Shown here: positions 28,003 to 37,286 of the stretch, in pieces | Layout: each line of letters starts with the position of its first letter | How positions within the stretch are numbered: the first letter of the stretch is position 1 | Origin: an uncultured Paracoccaceae bacterium | GTDB taxonomy: Bacteria > Pseudomonadota > Alphaproteobacteria > Rhodobacterales > Rhodobacteraceae | Direction: 5' to 3' | Assembly (NCBI GenBank): GCA_945952025.1 | Contig: CAMFGW010000003.1 | Coordinates: forward strand, 62,001-126,000 | DNA: 64,000 nucleotides | The notes under the pieces: model-generated | The model's input: the letters and a program-made list of their open reading frames with translations, nothing else | Told to the model about the DNA's origin: nothing | Database searches by the model: none | Position numbers and translations under genes: made by a program

Positions 28003-30414
28003 CTAACGCTTCAGCCCCGCCCGGGCCATCAGGTCGGCCGCCGCCTCTTCCAGGAGCCGCTCGCGGGCGGCGCCGAAGACCGGCACGCGGCTGACCTCCA
28101 GCATCAGGGGCGCGGCAAAGGGCGTCACGCGGTCGGTGCGGATCAGGTCCACCCGGTCGCCCACACGGTCCAGAAGCGCGTCGATGCGAGAGAAGTCGAC
28201 GAGTCCGCGCATGGCCTCGTCCCGCGTGACCTTCAGCATCAGATGGTCCGGGTCGTGGCGGCGGAGCGTGTCGTAGAGGATATCCGACGAAAAGGTCGCC
28301 TGCCGCCCGGTCTTGCGCTTGCCAGGCTGGGTGCGTTCGATCAGGCCCGCGACCAGCGCGACAGACCGGAAGGTGCGCTTCATCACGGCATTGCCGGCGA
28401 GCCAGTCCTCGAGCCCCGAGCGCAGGCGCTCGCGGTCCAGAAGTGCTGCCATGTCGTTCACGCGGCCCAGGCCCCAGATCAGCGTCGCATAGTCGGTCGC
28501 GACGAAACCCAGGGGGTCGAGCCCCTCTTCCTCCATCCGCTTCGTCAGGAGTAGCCCCAGCGTCTGCTGCGCGTTCCGCCCCGCAAAGCCGTAGACGCAG
28601 AGGTGCTCGCGGTCCGCACCCCAGGCGGCGTCGGTGAAGCTTTCAACCAGAAGGCGGCCCGCTTCCGGCAGGCGGGACATGTCGCGCTGCCGCTCGATCC
28701 AGTCTGACGTGTGGTCCGGCAGGTCGGGCCAGTACGTCTGGCCGAGGATCCTCAGCATCCCCTCGCTCAATTCGGTCGAGGTCGAGAATTTCGAGCCGCC
28801 AAAGACCGCGATCTTCGGCTGGCGGCCGGGGGCGCGGCTAACCTCGACGGTCAGCTCGCGCAGGCCTTCGTAGCGCACGACCTCGCCCCCCATCAGGAAG
28901 GTGTCGCCGGGCGTGAGGCTGGAGGCGAAATATTCCTCGACCTCGCCGAGCGCCGCGCCGCCCTTCAGGCGGACCTTCACGCGCTCGGTATCGGTGATGG
29001 TGCCGACGTTCATGCGGATCGCCTGCGCCGAACGCGGGTCGCGCAGTTGCCAGAGGCCGTTTCGCTGGACCAGTCGCTGCCAGCGGTCGTAGGCGCGCAG
29101 CGCATATCCGCCCGTGGCGCAGAAATCGAGGCAGGCGTCGAAGTCGGCGCGCGACAGGTCGGCAAAGGGGCCGGCGCCCCGCACCTCGGCATAGGTCGCG
29201 TCGGCGTCGAAGGGGGCGGCGCAGGCCAGTATCAGCAGGTGCTGGCACAGGACGTCGAGCGGCCCCGGTCCGCGCGGCGTGCCGTCAAGCTGGCCGTCGC
29301 GGACCGCTTGCAGGGCGGCCTGGCATTCCACCACCTCCCAGCGGTTCGCGGGCAGGATCAGGGCCTTCGAGGGCGCGTTGTAGCGGTGGTTCGCGCGCCC
29401 GATGCGCTGCACCAGCCGCTTGACGTTCTTCGGCGCGCCGACCTGCACCACCAGGTCCACATCGCCCCAGTCGATGCCAAGGTCGAGCGAGCCGGTGCAC
29501 ACGACCGCGCTCAGGGCGCCCGCCGTCATCGCCGCCTCGACCCTTTCCCGCGCCTCGCGCGAGAGGCTGCCGTGGTGGATGCCGATGGGCAGGTCGCCCT
29601 CGTTCGCCATCCAGAGGTCGCGGAAGAAAAGCTCGGCCTGCGCGCGGGTGTTGTGGAAGATGAGCGTCGTGCGGTGGCGGCGCACCTCGTCAAGGATCGC
29701 CGGGATCGCATAGCGCCCGCCGCCGCCGGCCCAGGGCGGGGGCAGGTCGGCCGTCAGCATGGCGATGTCGGGCGGCGGGCCGGGGTCGGCCATCAGGATC
29801 GGGCAGGGGACAGGCGTCGGCGACAGGAAGCGGCCGATGGCGGCGGGGTCGTCCACGGTCGCCGACAGGCCCACCCGCCGCAGGCCCGGCGCCAGCGTCT
29901 GAAGCCGCGAGAGCGCCAGCATCAGCTGGTCGCCCCGCTTCGATTCGGCCAGCGCGTGAATCTCGTCCACGATGACGCGCGAGAGGCCGGCGAAGATCTT
30001 CGGCGCATCGGGGTAGCTCAGCAGCAGTGCAAGGCTTTCGGGCGTGGTCAGAAGGATGTGCGGCGGATCGGCGCGCTGGCGCTGGCGGCGGCTGTAGGGC
30101 GTGTCGCCGGTCCGGTCCTCGACCCGGATCGGCAGGGACATCTCTTCGATCGGGCGGCCGAGGTTGCGGCGGATGTCGGCCGCGAGCGCCTTCAGAGGCG
30201 AGATGTAGAGGGTGTGGAGGCCCGTGCGCCCGCCTTCGGCCAGTTCGACCAGCGTCGGCAGGAAGCCCGCGAGCGTCTTGCCGCCGCCCGTCGGCGCGAT
30301 CAGCAGAAGGGCTGCGTCGTCCCTTGCCGCCAGCATGTCGGCCTGATGGGGGTGGACCTGCCAGCCCTGTCGGGCGAACCAGTCGTCAAAGGGGGGCGGC
30401 AGGGCAGCGGTCAT
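28003..30414 (-). CDS. Lhr-type DEXH-box helicase (ligase-associated family candidate)
   Basis: This 803-aa superfamily 2 helicase has Walker A APTGGGKT (about 40-47), motif Ia ISPLKALA, motif II DEIH (150-153), motif III LSATVDDP and lobe 2 motifs GSLDLGIDWGDVDLVVQVG and QRIGRANHR. These are followed by the winged-helix and beta-barrel Lhr-core domains. The length and HPHQADML start resemble the 'ligase-associated DEXH box helicase' group, usually beside an ATP-dependent DNA ligase and an exonuclease; neither is visible here. A DNA-repair role is likely but inferred. It is divergent from the mcl2-like gene by 125 bp. Confidence 0.9.
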   Translation of the reverse strand: MTAALPPPFDDWFARQGWQVHPHQADMLAARDDAALLLIAPTGGGKTLAGFLPTLVELAEGGRTGLHTLYISPLKALAADIRRNLGRPIEEMSLPIRVEDRTGDTPYSRRQRQRADPPHILLTTPESLALLLSYPDAPKIFAGLSRVIVDEIHALAESKRGDQLMLALSRLQTLAPGLRRVGLSATVDDPAAIGRFLSPTPVPCPILMADPGPPPDIAMLTADLPPPWAGGGGRYAIPAILDEVRRHRTTLIFHNTRAQAELFFRDLWMANEGDLPIGIHHGSLSREARERVEAAMTAGALSAVVCTGSLDLGIDWGDVDLVVQVGAPKNVKRLVQRIGRANHRYNAPSKALILPANRWEVVECQAALQAVRDGQLDGTPRGPGPLDVLCQHLLILACAAPFDADATYAEVRGAGPFADLSRADFDACLDFCATGGYALRAYDRWQRLVQRNGLWQLRDPRSAQAIRMNVGTITDTERVKVRLKGGAALGEVEEYFASSLTPGDTFLMGGEVVRYEGLRELTVEVSRAPGRQPKIAVFGGSKFSTSTELSEGMLRILGQTYWPDLPDHTSDWIERQRDMSRLPEAGRLLVESFTDAAWGADREHLCVYGFAGRNAQQTLGLLLTKRMEEEGLDPLGFVATDYATLIWGLGRVNDMAALLDRERLRSGLEDWLAGNAVMKRTFRSVALVAGLIERTQPGKRKTGRQATFSSDILYDTLRRHDPDHLMLKVTRDEAMRGLVDFSRIDALLDRVGDRVDLIRTDRVTPFAAPLMLEVSRVPVFGAARERLLEEAAADLMARAGLKR

Positions 30415-30468
30415 CGGGCGAAGGTAGTGCGTCGGCGGCGCGGCTTCCAGTGCGGCGGTTTACGCTGC

Positions 30469-30480
30469 GCTGCGGCAAAA
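30469..30480 (+). promoter_or_regulatory. GCTGCGGCAAAA motif upstream of the mcl2-like gene
   Basis: CTGCGGCAAAA (30470-30480) is also present just upstream of ccr (44524-44534). A related reverse-oriented TGCCGCAA lies at about 30513-30520. Both genes act in the ethylmalonyl-CoA pathway, so this could be a shared regulator site. It is inference from one shared 11-mer. Confidence 0.35.
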
Positions 30481-30539
30481 ATCGCTTGCCGAAAGGTGCC
30501 GATCCGTGCTTGCTGCCGCAAGTTTGTTGCGAGGACGCC

Positions 30540-31394
30540 ATGGCCGACCCGACCCTTCCGCGACCCTTCCGCTCGGTCCTCTATATTCCGGGGGCGAACC
30601 AGCGCGCGCTGGAAAAGGCGGCGACCCTTGACTGCGACGCGATCATTTTCGATCTGGAAGATGCCGTCGCACCCGAGGAGAAGACCCGCGCGCGGGCCCT
30701 GGTGGCCGAGATGCTGGCGACGGTCGATTATGGCCACCGGGCAAAGATCGTGCGCATGAACGCGCTCGACACCGAATGGGGCCGCGCCGATTGCCTGACC
30801 TATGCCGACGTTCGCCCCGACGCGATCCTGGTGCCCAAGGTCTCGCGTCCCGCCCATGTCGATGCGGTGGCGACGCTGGTGCCGGACCTGCCCCTCTGGG
30901 CGATGATGGAGACGGCGGTCGTCGCCTGGCATGCGGCCGACATTGCGGCCCACCCCCGGATCGAGGGGTTCGTCGTCGGCACGAACGACCTGGCGAAGGA
31001 CATCGGCGCGCGGTTCCGGCCCGACCGGATGCCCTTGCTGACCGCCATGTCGCTCTGCCTTCTGGCCGGCAAGGCGCACGGGCGGATCGTGGTCGACGGG
31101 GTCTACAACGCCTTCAAGGATGACGAGGGGCTGCGCGCCGAATGCAACCAGGGCCGCGACATGGGGTTTGACGGCAAGACGCTGATCCACCCCGCCCAGA
31201 TCGCCATCGCGAACGAGGTCTTTGCCCCCTCGGCGGCCGAGATCGAGCAGGCGCGCCGCCAGATCGACGCCTATGCCGAGGCCGAACGCGCGGGCAAGGG
31301 CGTGGCGGTCGTGGACGGAAAAATCGTGGAAAAACTCCATGTTGTCGCGGCCGAGCGGATCCTGGCCCGCGCCGAGGCCATTGAAGCACGCTGA
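30540..31394 (+). CDS. mcl2: (3S)-Malyl-CoA thioesterase-type CitE-like protein
   Basis: This 284-aa CitE/HpcH-family TIM-barrel protein has VLYIPGANQRALEKA, IFDLEDAVAPEEK (Mg-binding Asp), KIVRMNALDTEWG (CoA/substrate Arg) and WAMMETAVV (Mg-binding Glu). The family cleaves or hydrolyses malyl-CoA esters. Its size fits the shorter malyl-CoA thioesterase paralogue (Mcl2) known from Rhodobacter sphaeroides rather than the about 318-aa malyl-CoA lyase. The same neighbourhood (mcl2, two small genes, mch, then sdh) is recalled from that species. It starts a run of closely spaced genes through mch. ATG 30540 follows GCGAGGACGCC. Confidence 0.88.
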   Translation: MADPTLPRPFRSVLYIPGANQRALEKAATLDCDAIIFDLEDAVAPEEKTRARALVAEMLATVDYGHRAKIVRMNALDTEWGRADCLTYADVRPDAILVPKVSRPAHVDAVATLVPDLPLWAMMETAVVAWHAADIAAHPRIEGFVVGTNDLAKDIGARFRPDRMPLLTAMSLCLLAGKAHGRIVVDGVYNAFKDDEGLRAECNQGRDMGFDGKTLIHPAQIAIANEVFAPSAAEIEQARRQIDAYAEAERAGKGVAVVDGKIVEKLHVVAAERILARAEAIEAR

Positions 31395-31434
31395 GGATCG
31401 TCTAGGGTGACGGAAGCCAAAGGGGGGTCGGGCG

Positions 31435-31983
31435 ATGATCAAGCTGATACTGGGACTTCTCTTCTGGAGCGACTCGCACTTCTTCAAGCGGCTGGTGCCG
31501 AAGCTGCGCGAGCAGATGGGCGAGCCGGCTGGCAAGGCGCTGGCCACGGTCCTGAGCCTTCTCGGCCTTGGCCTGATGATCTGGGGCTTTCGCACGGCCG
31601 AGGTGGTGCAGATCTGGCAGCCGCCCCTCTTCCTGCGCCACGTCAACAACCTGCTGATGCTGGTCGCGGTCTATGTGTTTGGCGTGGGCTATGTGCCGGG
31701 GTTCCTCCGCACGAAGATCCGCCATCCGATGCTGGCCGGGGTCAAGACCTGGGCCCTCGCGCACCTTCTGGTGAATGGCGATCTGGCGGGGATGGTGCTT
31801 TTTGCGGGGCTTCTGGCCTGGGCGGTGGTCCAGCTCATCCTCATCAACCGCAGCGAGCCCGACTGGAAGCGCCCGGCGCCCGGCCCGGTCCGCAACGACC
31901 TGATCTGGGTCGTCGGCGCCCTGATGGCCTATGCCGCGATCGGCGTGATCCACGGCTGGCTCGGCCCCTATCCCTTTGGTTGA
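31435..31983 (+). CDS. NnrU-family membrane protein
   Basis: This 182-aa protein has about five hydrophobic helices (ALATVLSLLGLGLMIWGF, NLLMLVAVYVFGVGYVPG, GMVLFAGLLAWAVVQLILI and VVGALMAYAAIGVIHGW). The segment RTKIRHPMLAGVKTWALAHL with NGDLAG matches the conserved NnrU core. The family was named from denitrification gene clusters but no enzymatic role is established. It lies 40 bp downstream of mcl2 and eight bases before the DUF1737 gene, so it is a passenger in the mcl2-mch unit. Confidence 0.85.
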   Translation: MIKLILGLLFWSDSHFFKRLVPKLREQMGEPAGKALATVLSLLGLGLMIWGFRTAEVVQIWQPPLFLRHVNNLLMLVAVYVFGVGYVPGFLRTKIRHPMLAGVKTWALAHLLVNGDLAGMVLFAGLLAWAVVQLILINRSEPDWKRPAPGPVRNDLIWVVGALMAYAAIGVIHGWLGPYPFG

Positions 31984-31991
31984 GAGGAAAG

Positions 31992-32195
31992 ATGAAGCTT
32001 TATCGTTTCCTGTCCGAAGATGACACGGCCACCTTCTGCCACCGCGTGACGGCCGAATTGAACAAGGGCTGGGCGCTGCACGGTGGGCCGACCTATGCCT
32101 TCGACGCGGCGCGCGGGGTGATGCGCTGCGGGCAGGCCATCGTGAAAGAGGCGCCGGGCACCTATACGTCCGAAACCGACCTGAGGACCGCCTGA
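31992..32195 (+). CDS. DUF1737 small protein (67 aa)
   Basis: This 67-aa protein matches DUF1737: MKLYRFLSEDDTATFCHRVT opens it, followed by LNKGWALHGGPTYAFD and RCGQAIVKE. The start at 31992 has AGAGGAAAG immediately upstream. Its stop overlaps the mch start (TGATG). The function of the family is unknown. The tight coupling with mch is noteworthy but does not show that it assists the hydratase. Confidence 0.88.
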   Translation: MKLYRFLSEDDTATFCHRVTAELNKGWALHGGPTYAFDAARGVMRCGQAIVKEAPGTYTSETDLRTA

Positions 32196-33226
32196 TGAAG
32201 ACCAACCCCGGCCGGTTTTTCGAGGATTATGCGCTTGGCCAGGTGATCCGCCATGCCGTGCCGCGCACGCTTTCGGGGGGCGAGCGCGCGCTTTACCACG
32301 CGCTTTATCCCGCGCGCGGCGCGCTTTATTCGTCGGACGAGTTCGCCCGGTCGTCGGGGCTGGCGGCGGCGCCCCTTGATGACCTGATCGCCTTCCATAC
32401 CGTCTTCGGCAAGACGGTGCCCGACATCTCGCTCAATGCGATCGCCAATCTGGGCTATGCCGAGGGGCGCTGGCTGAAGCCCGTCTGGCCGGGGGATACG
32501 CTGTCGTCGACCTCGACCGTGATCGGGCTGAAAGAGAACTCGAGCGGCCAGTCCGGTGTCGTCTGGGTCCGGACCGAAGGCACGAACCAGCGGGGCGAGC
32601 CGGTCCTGACCTATGTGCGCTGGGTGATGGTCAGGAAGCGCGACCCGAAGGCGCCGGCGCCCGCGCCCCATGTGCCGACGCTTGCGCCTTCGGTCGCGGC
32701 GGATGCGCTGGTGATCCCGCAAGGGCTTGATTTCACGGGCTATGATTTCACGCTGGCCGGTGAGCCGCATCAGTTCGGCGACTATGCCGTCGGCGAAAAG
32801 ATCGACCATGTGGACGGGGTCACGGTCGAAGAGGCCGAGCACATGCTTGCGACGCGGCTCTGGCAGAACACGGCCAAGGTGCATTTCGACCGGACGCAAA
32901 GGCCGGACGGCAAGCGGCTGATCTATGGCGGCCATGTCATCTCGCTCGCGCGCGCGCTGTCGTTCAACGGGCTGGCGAATGCCCAGATGATCGTGGCGCT
33001 GAACGGCGGCAGCCACGCGAACCCCTGCTTTGCCGGGGACACGGTCCGCGCCTGGTCCGAGGTGCTGGACAAGGCCGAAACCCGCGCGCCGGGTGTCGGC
33101 GCGCTGAGGCTCCGGCTGGTGGCGGTCAAGGACGGGGCCGAACCCTTCGCGCTGAAGGACGAGGCGGGCAAATACCGGCCCGACGTATTCCTGGACCTGG
33201 ATTACTGGGCGCTGGTCCCGCTTTGA
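32195..33226 (+). CDS. mch: Mesaconyl-CoA hydratase (beta-methylmalyl-CoA dehydratase)
   Basis: This 343-aa protein has two MaoC-like hotdog domains and catalyses reversible hydration of mesaconyl-C1-CoA to beta-methylmalyl-CoA in the ethylmalonyl-CoA pathway. Domain 1 opens with GRFFEDYALGQVIRHAVPRT and contains FHTVFGKTVPDISLNAIANL. Domain 2 has FGDYAVGEKIDHVDGVTVEE and IYGGHVISLARALSFNGLAN. Length and context (mcl2 upstream, sdh downstream) agree. Its ATG overlaps the DUF1737 stop. Confidence 0.93.
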   Translation: MKTNPGRFFEDYALGQVIRHAVPRTLSGGERALYHALYPARGALYSSDEFARSSGLAAAPLDDLIAFHTVFGKTVPDISLNAIANLGYAEGRWLKPVWPGDTLSSTSTVIGLKENSSGQSGVVWVRTEGTNQRGEPVLTYVRWVMVRKRDPKAPAPAPHVPTLAPSVAADALVIPQGLDFTGYDFTLAGEPHQFGDYAVGEKIDHVDGVTVEEAEHMLATRLWQNTAKVHFDRTQRPDGKRLIYGGHVISLARALSFNGLANAQMIVALNGGSHANPCFAGDTVRAWSEVLDKAETRAPGVGALRLRLVAVKDGAEPFALKDEAGKYRPDVFLDLDYWALVPL

Positions 33227-33235
33227 CCCGCAACC

Positions 33236-33264
33236 GTGATCACATGGATTTTTCATGTGGTCAC
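33236..33264. other. Inverted repeat between mch and sdhC
   Basis: GTGATCACATG (33236-33246) and CATGTGGTCAC (33254-33264) form an 11-bp dyad with one mismatch around GATTTTT. It begins ten bases past the mch stop and about 140 bases before sdhC. It could terminate the mcl2-mch transcript or be an operator for sdh. The T-run lies in the loop rather than after the stem, so a canonical terminator is unlikely. Confidence 0.5.
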
Positions 33265-33404
33265 AAAGACCCTGACCGTGCCCCCGGATGGCGCAAAGAT
33301 CGCCCCCTTTCGCAATCGGGGCGTGACTTGGCCAAACGGGCGGCTTAGGAACAATTAGTCCGTTTCAAAGGGGCCGGTCCATCGGCCCGCGACAAGAGGC
33401 GCCC

Positions 33405-33788
33405 ATGTCCGACACGCCCCGACACCCCAGGCCGCTTTCGCCGCACCTGCAGATCTATCGGCCGCAGCTGACCGCCTTCACCTCGATCCTGACGCGGATC
33501 ACCGGCAATGCGCTTGGCATCAGCACCATCGTGATTGTCTGGTGGCTCTATGCCATGACGCGGGGCGGCGCGGACTATGAGCTGGCCAACTGGTTCCTGC
33601 ACACCTGGGTCGGCGAGGCGATCCTGATCCTGTCGGTCTGGGGCCTTTGGTATCACTACCTGGCCGGTATCCGGCACCTGATCTTCGATTCCCTGCACGG
33701 GCTTGAAATCGCGACGGCGCAGAAGCTCGGCTGGGCCTGCATCATCGGCTCGGTCCTTCTGACCGGCCTGACCATCTACCTGATCTGA
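33405..33788 (+). CDS. sdhC: Succinate dehydrogenase cytochrome b556 subunit
   Basis: This 127-aa membrane anchor has three helices and the family signature [20 protein letters not shown] followed by [10 protein letters not shown]. The heme/quinone region is [15 protein letters not shown], with the conserved histidines. It anchors SdhAB and forms the ubiquinone site with SdhD. ATG 33405 follows ACAAGAGGCGCCC. It is the first gene of sdhCDAB, with its own 178-bp upstream region after mch. Confidence 0.95.
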   Translation: MSDTPRHPRPLSPHLQIYRPQLTAFTSILTRITGNALGISTIVIVWWLYAMTRGGADYELANWFLHTWVGEAILILSVWGLWYHYLAGIRHLIFDSLHGLEIATAQKLGWACIIGSVLLTGLTIYLI

Positions 33789-33797
33789 GGGGCCGAC

Positions 33798-34175
33798 ATG
33801 CGCTATCTGACCGCCCGCAAACGCGCCGAGGGCAAGGGCGCCTCGGGAAGCGGGACCGAGCATTTCTGGTTCATGCAGACGACCGCCGTGGGCCTGGCGA
33901 TCCTGATGCCCTGGGTCGTCGTCATGTTGGGCCGCGCGATCCGGTCCGACTATGGCAACGCCTGGTATATCCTGATGAATCCCTGGGTCTCGATCCCGCT
34001 CGCGCTCGCGCTCTTCGTTGGCATGCGCCATTTCGCGGCCGGCGCGCGGATCATGATCGAGGATTATACCCGCGGCATCTGGCGCAAGGGCCTGATCATC
34101 ACGGTGACCTCGCTTTCCTACCTCATCACGGCGATCGGGCTTTATGCGCTGGTTGTCATCTCGCTCAAAGGCTGA
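33798..34175 (+). CDS. sdhD: Succinate dehydrogenase membrane anchor subunit
   Basis: This 125-aa protein has three transmembrane helices ([34 protein letters not shown] and [19 protein letters not shown]) and the SdhD-type motif [16 protein letters not shown], where the His and acidic residues contribute to heme/quinone binding. It begins nine bases after sdhC and ends two bases before sdhA. Gene order and fold give a firm assignment despite low conservation in this family. Confidence 0.93.
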   Translation: MRYLTARKRAEGKGASGSGTEHFWFMQTTAVGLAILMPWVVVMLGRAIRSDYGNAWYILMNPWVSIPLALALFVGMRHFAAGARIMIEDYTRGIWRKGLIITVTSLSYLITAIGLYALVVISLKG

Positions 34176-34177
34176 CC

Positions 34178-35980
34178 ATGACCGCTTACCCCTATGAAGT
34201 GCACGATTACGACGTGGTCGTGGTGGGCGCGGGCGGATCGGGCCTGCGCGCGACGCTCGGCATGGCCGAACAGGGCCTGAGGACAGCCTGCCTGACCAAG
34301 GTCTTTCCGACGCGCAGCCATACGGTCGCGGCCCAGGGCGGCATCGCGGCGAGCCTTGGCAACATGGGCCCGGACAATTGGCAGTGGCACATGTACGACA
34401 CCGTGAAGGGGTCGGACTGGCTCGGCGACATGGACGCGATGGAATACCTCGCGCGCGAGGCGCCGAAGGCGGTCTACGAGCTGGAACATTACGGCGTTCC
34501 CTTCAGCCGCACCGAAGAGGGCCGCATCTACCAGCGCCCCTTTGGCGGTCATACGACCGAGTTCGGCGAGGGCCCGCCGGTCCAGCGCACCTGCGCGGCG
34601 GCCGACCGCACCGGACATGCGATCCTGCACACGCTTTATGGCCAGAGCCTGAAGCACAATGCCGATTTTTCCATCGAATATTTCGCGCTGGACCTTGTGA
34701 TCACGGACGGCCGCTGCACCGGCGTCGTGGCCTGGAAGCTCGACGACGGCACGATGCATGTCTTCAACGCCAAGATGGTCGTGCTGGCGACGGGCGGCTA
34801 TGGCCGCGCCTATTTCAGCGCGACCTCGGCCCATACCTGCACCGGCGACGGGGGCGGGATGGTGGCGCGCGCCGGCCTGCCCCTGCAGGACATGGAGTTC
34901 GTGCAGTTCCACCCGACCGGCATCTACGGGTCGGGCTGCCTCATCACCGAAGGCGCGCGGGGCGAGGGCGGCTATCTGACCAACTCCGAGGGCGAGCGGT
35001 TCATGGAACGCTATGCGCCCACCTACAAGGACCTGGCGAGCCGCGACGTGGTCAGCCGCTGCATCACGCTCGAAATCCGCGAGGGCCGGGGCGTGGGCGA
35101 GCACAAGGACCACATGCACCTGAACCTCAGCCACATCCCGGCCGAGACGCTGCATGAACGCCTGCCGGGCATTTCGGAATCGGCCCGGATCTTTGCCGGC
35201 GTCGACGTGACGCGCGAGCCGATCCCGATCCTGCCGACGGTCCATTACAACATGGGCGGCATCCCGACGAACCTGTGGGGCGAGGTTCTGGACCCCACGC
35301 CGGGCAATCCCGACCGGATCTTCCCCGGCCTGATGGCAGTGGGCGAGGCGGGCTGCGCCTCTGTCCACGGGGCGAACCGGCTGGGGTCGAATTCGCTCAT
35401 CGACCTGGTGGTCTTCGGCCGCGCGGCAGCGATCCGGGCGGGCAAGGTCATCGACCGCGACGCGCCGGTGCCGCCGACGAACAAGGGGGCCGTCGACCGG
35501 ATCTTCGACCGGTTCGACGCGCTTCGGAATGCGAATGGATCCATCGCCACGGCCGACCTGCGGCTGGAGATGCAGAAGACCATGCAGGCCGACGCCGCCG
35601 TCTTCCGCACCGACAAGACGTTGGCCGAGGGCGTCGAGAAGATGCGCAAGGTTGCGGCCAAGATGACCGACCTGAAGGTGTCGGACCGCAGCCTGATCTG
35701 GAACTCGGACCTGATGGAGACGCTGGAACTGGCCAACCTGATGCCGAACGCCATGGCGACCATCGTCGCGGCCGAGGCGCGCAAGGAAAGCCGCGGCGCC
35801 CATGCGCACGAGGACTATCCCGACCGCGACGACAAGCACTGGCGCGTCCATTCGCTGGCCTGGGTCAACGGGCCAGAGGTCAACCTGGCCTACCGCCCGG
35901 TCCATGTCGAACCGCTGACCTCGCCGGACCAGGGCGGCATCGACCCCAAGAAGATCGCACCGAAGGCGCGGGTCTATTGA
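34178..35980 (+). CDS. sdhA: Succinate dehydrogenase flavoprotein subunit
   Basis: This 600-aa catalytic subunit oxidises succinate to fumarate. The FAD-binding Rossmann motif [20 protein letters not shown] is near residues 14-33, and [17 protein letters not shown] carries the covalent-FAD His (H48). The capping domain and [33 protein letters not shown] and the C-terminal helical domain complete the protein. The TGA overlaps the ATG of a small lipoprotein gene inserted before sdhB. Confidence 0.98.
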   Translation: MTAYPYEVHDYDVVVVGAGGSGLRATLGMAEQGLRTACLTKVFPTRSHTVAAQGGIAASLGNMGPDNWQWHMYDTVKGSDWLGDMDAMEYLAREAPKAVYELEHYGVPFSRTEEGRIYQRPFGGHTTEFGEGPPVQRTCAAADRTGHAILHTLYGQSLKHNADFSIEYFALDLVITDGRCTGVVAWKLDDGTMHVFNAKMVVLATGGYGRAYFSATSAHTCTGDGGGMVARAGLPLQDMEFVQFHPTGIYGSGCLITEGARGEGGYLTNSEGERFMERYAPTYKDLASRDVVSRCITLEIREGRGVGEHKDHMHLNLSHIPAETLHERLPGISESARIFAGVDVTREPIPILPTVHYNMGGIPTNLWGEVLDPTPGNPDRIFPGLMAVGEAGCASVHGANRLGSNSLIDLVVFGRAAAIRAGKVIDRDAPVPPTNKGAVDRIFDRFDALRNANGSIATADLRLEMQKTMQADAAVFRTDKTLAEGVEKMRKVAAKMTDLKVSDRSLIWNSDLMETLELANLMPNAMATIVAAEARKESRGAHAHEDYPDRDDKHWRVHSLAWVNGPEVNLAYRPVHVEPLTSPDQGGIDPKKIAPKARVY

Positions 35981-36288
35981 TGCGCGCCCGGCTCGCCTTC
36001 GCGTCGGCCGCGTCGCTGATGGCGCTGGCAGCCTGCGCGCCGCCCCTTGCCGTCGACCAGGCAGAGGCCATCTGCGCGGGGCAGGTCCAGGCCACCGTCC
36101 AGCCCACGGCCAGCGTCGGCGTGGGCTTCGGGTCGGGCGGCCAGACGGCTGTCGGGGTCGGCATGACCTTCGGCTCGGCAAGCTACCCGCCGCCCACCCC
36201 GGCTGAGGCCTATGCGACCTGCGTGCGCCAGAAATCCGGCCAGCCGCCCAAGCGGCCCTATGCTTCACAAATGACAGGACAGCCCTGA
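35980..36288 (+). CDS. Small lipoprotein encoded between sdhA and sdhB
   Basis: This 102-aa predicted lipoprotein has a signal peptide and lipobox ([10 protein letters not shown]; Cys at residue 19). The mature part is Gly/Val/Thr-rich ([16 protein letters not shown] and [19 protein letters not shown]) with an early and a late Cys. I recognise no family. Its ATG overlaps the sdhA stop and sdhB starts one base after its own stop, so it is embedded in the sdh operon. Whether it assists SDH or merely shares its expression is unknown. Confidence 0.82.
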   Translation: MRARLAFASAASLMALAACAPPLAVDQAEAICAGQVQATVQPTASVGVGFGSGGQTAVGVGMTFGSASYPPPTPAEAYATCVRQKSGQPPKRPYASQMTGQP

Positions 36289-36289
36289 G

Positions 36290-37066
36290 ATGGTCCAGTT
36301 CACGCTTCCCAAGAACTCGAAAGTCCGCGTCGGCAAGACCTGGCCGCGGCCCGAGGGCAAGAACGTCCGCAAGTTCAAGATCTACCGCTGGGACCCGGAC
36401 ACGGGCGACAATCCCCGGGTCGACACCTATTTCCTGGACATGGACAAGACCGGGCCCATGGTCCTGGACGCGCTCATCAAGATCAAGAACGAGGTCGATC
36501 CGACCCTGACCTTCCGGCGGTCCTGCCGCGAGGGGATCTGCGGGTCCTGCGCCATGAACATCGACGGGATCAACACGCTCGCCTGCATCTACGGCCTTGA
36601 TGAGGTCGAGGGCGACGTGAAAATCTTTCCGCTGCCCCACATGCATGTCGTCAAGGACCTGGTGCCAGACCTGTCGCTCTTCTACGCCCAGCACGCCGCG
36701 ATCATGCCCTGGCTCGAGACCAAGACCCATGTGCCGGAACGCGAATGGCGCCAGTCGATCGAGGACCGCAAGAAGCTGGACGGCGTCTATGAATGCGTCA
36801 TGTGCGCCTGCTGCTCGACCTCGTGCCCGAGCTACTGGTGGAACTCGGATCGCTATCTGGGGCCGGCCGCACTTCTGCACGCCTACCGCTGGATCGAGGA
36901 CAGCCGCGACGAGGCGACGGGCGAGCGGCTTGACCACCTCGAGGATCCGTTCCGGCTCTACCGCTGCCATACGATCATGAACTGCACCAAGACCTGCCCC
37001 AAGGGGCTGAACCCGGCGAAGGCCATCGCCTCGATCAAGAAGATGATGGTCGACCGGCTGATGTAG
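36290..37066 (+). CDS. sdhB: Succinate dehydrogenase iron-sulfur subunit
   Basis: This 258-aa subunit passes electrons from FAD to quinone. Three cluster motifs are intact: [15 protein letters not shown] with a later Cys for 2Fe-2[16 protein letters not shown] for 4Fe-4S, and [17 protein letters not shown] for 3Fe-4[16 protein letters not shown] near the N-terminus is typical. It starts one base past the lipoprotein stop; the ATG is preceded by GACAGCCCTGAG. Confidence 0.98.
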   Translation: MVQFTLPKNSKVRVGKTWPRPEGKNVRKFKIYRWDPDTGDNPRVDTYFLDMDKTGPMVLDALIKIKNEVDPTLTFRRSCREGICGSCAMNIDGINTLACIYGLDEVEGDVKIFPLPHMHVVKDLVPDLSLFYAQHAAIMPWLETKTHVPEREWRQSIEDRKKLDGVYECVMCACCSTSCPSYWWNSDRYLGPAALLHAYRWIEDSRDEATGERLDHLEDPFRLYRCHTIMNCTKTCPKGLNPAKAIASIKKMMVDRLM

Positions 37067-37076
37067 GGGCGCCCCG

Positions 37077-37271
37077 GTGCCCCTTCTTCTTCTGCTGCTG
37101 TTGGTCGGGTTCCTGCTCTACCAGTGGTGGTCGCGGCGGGGCTCGACGCTGACGCGGCTTTGCCGCTGGCGGCAGGCCGCGCCGGGGGAGTGGCAGTGTG
37201 TCGCCTGCGGGGCGCGGTTGCCGTCGGCCTCCTCGCCCCGGGACTGCCTGAACCCTGCGCTGTCACCCTGA
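37077..37271 (+). CDS. Small membrane protein with a CxxC knuckle (64 aa)
   Basis: This unrecognised 64-aa protein starts at GTG 37077, ten bases after sdhB. It opens with a single membrane helix (PLLLLLLLVGFLLYQWW), then a basic linker (SRRGSTLTRLCRWRQ) and a short tail containing WQCVACGARLPS, which looks like half of a zinc ribbon. Another Cys lies near the end. Translation signals are weak, so it is less certain than its neighbours. It may be the last gene of the sdh transcript. Confidence 0.6.
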   Translation: MPLLLLLLLVGFLLYQWWSRRGSTLTRLCRWRQAAPGEWQCVACGARLPSASSPRDCLNPALSP

Positions 37272-37286
37272 CCAGAAGGTCCGCCC

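Noticed and set aside
27746..28006. Short open frames in repeat copies 1-3 with similar translations (for example APTGAGAGL-like strings)
   Set aside because: The similarity is due to the shared DNA repeat; there are no ribosome-binding sites, frames differ between copies, and both strands are open. The structure, not coding, is conserved.
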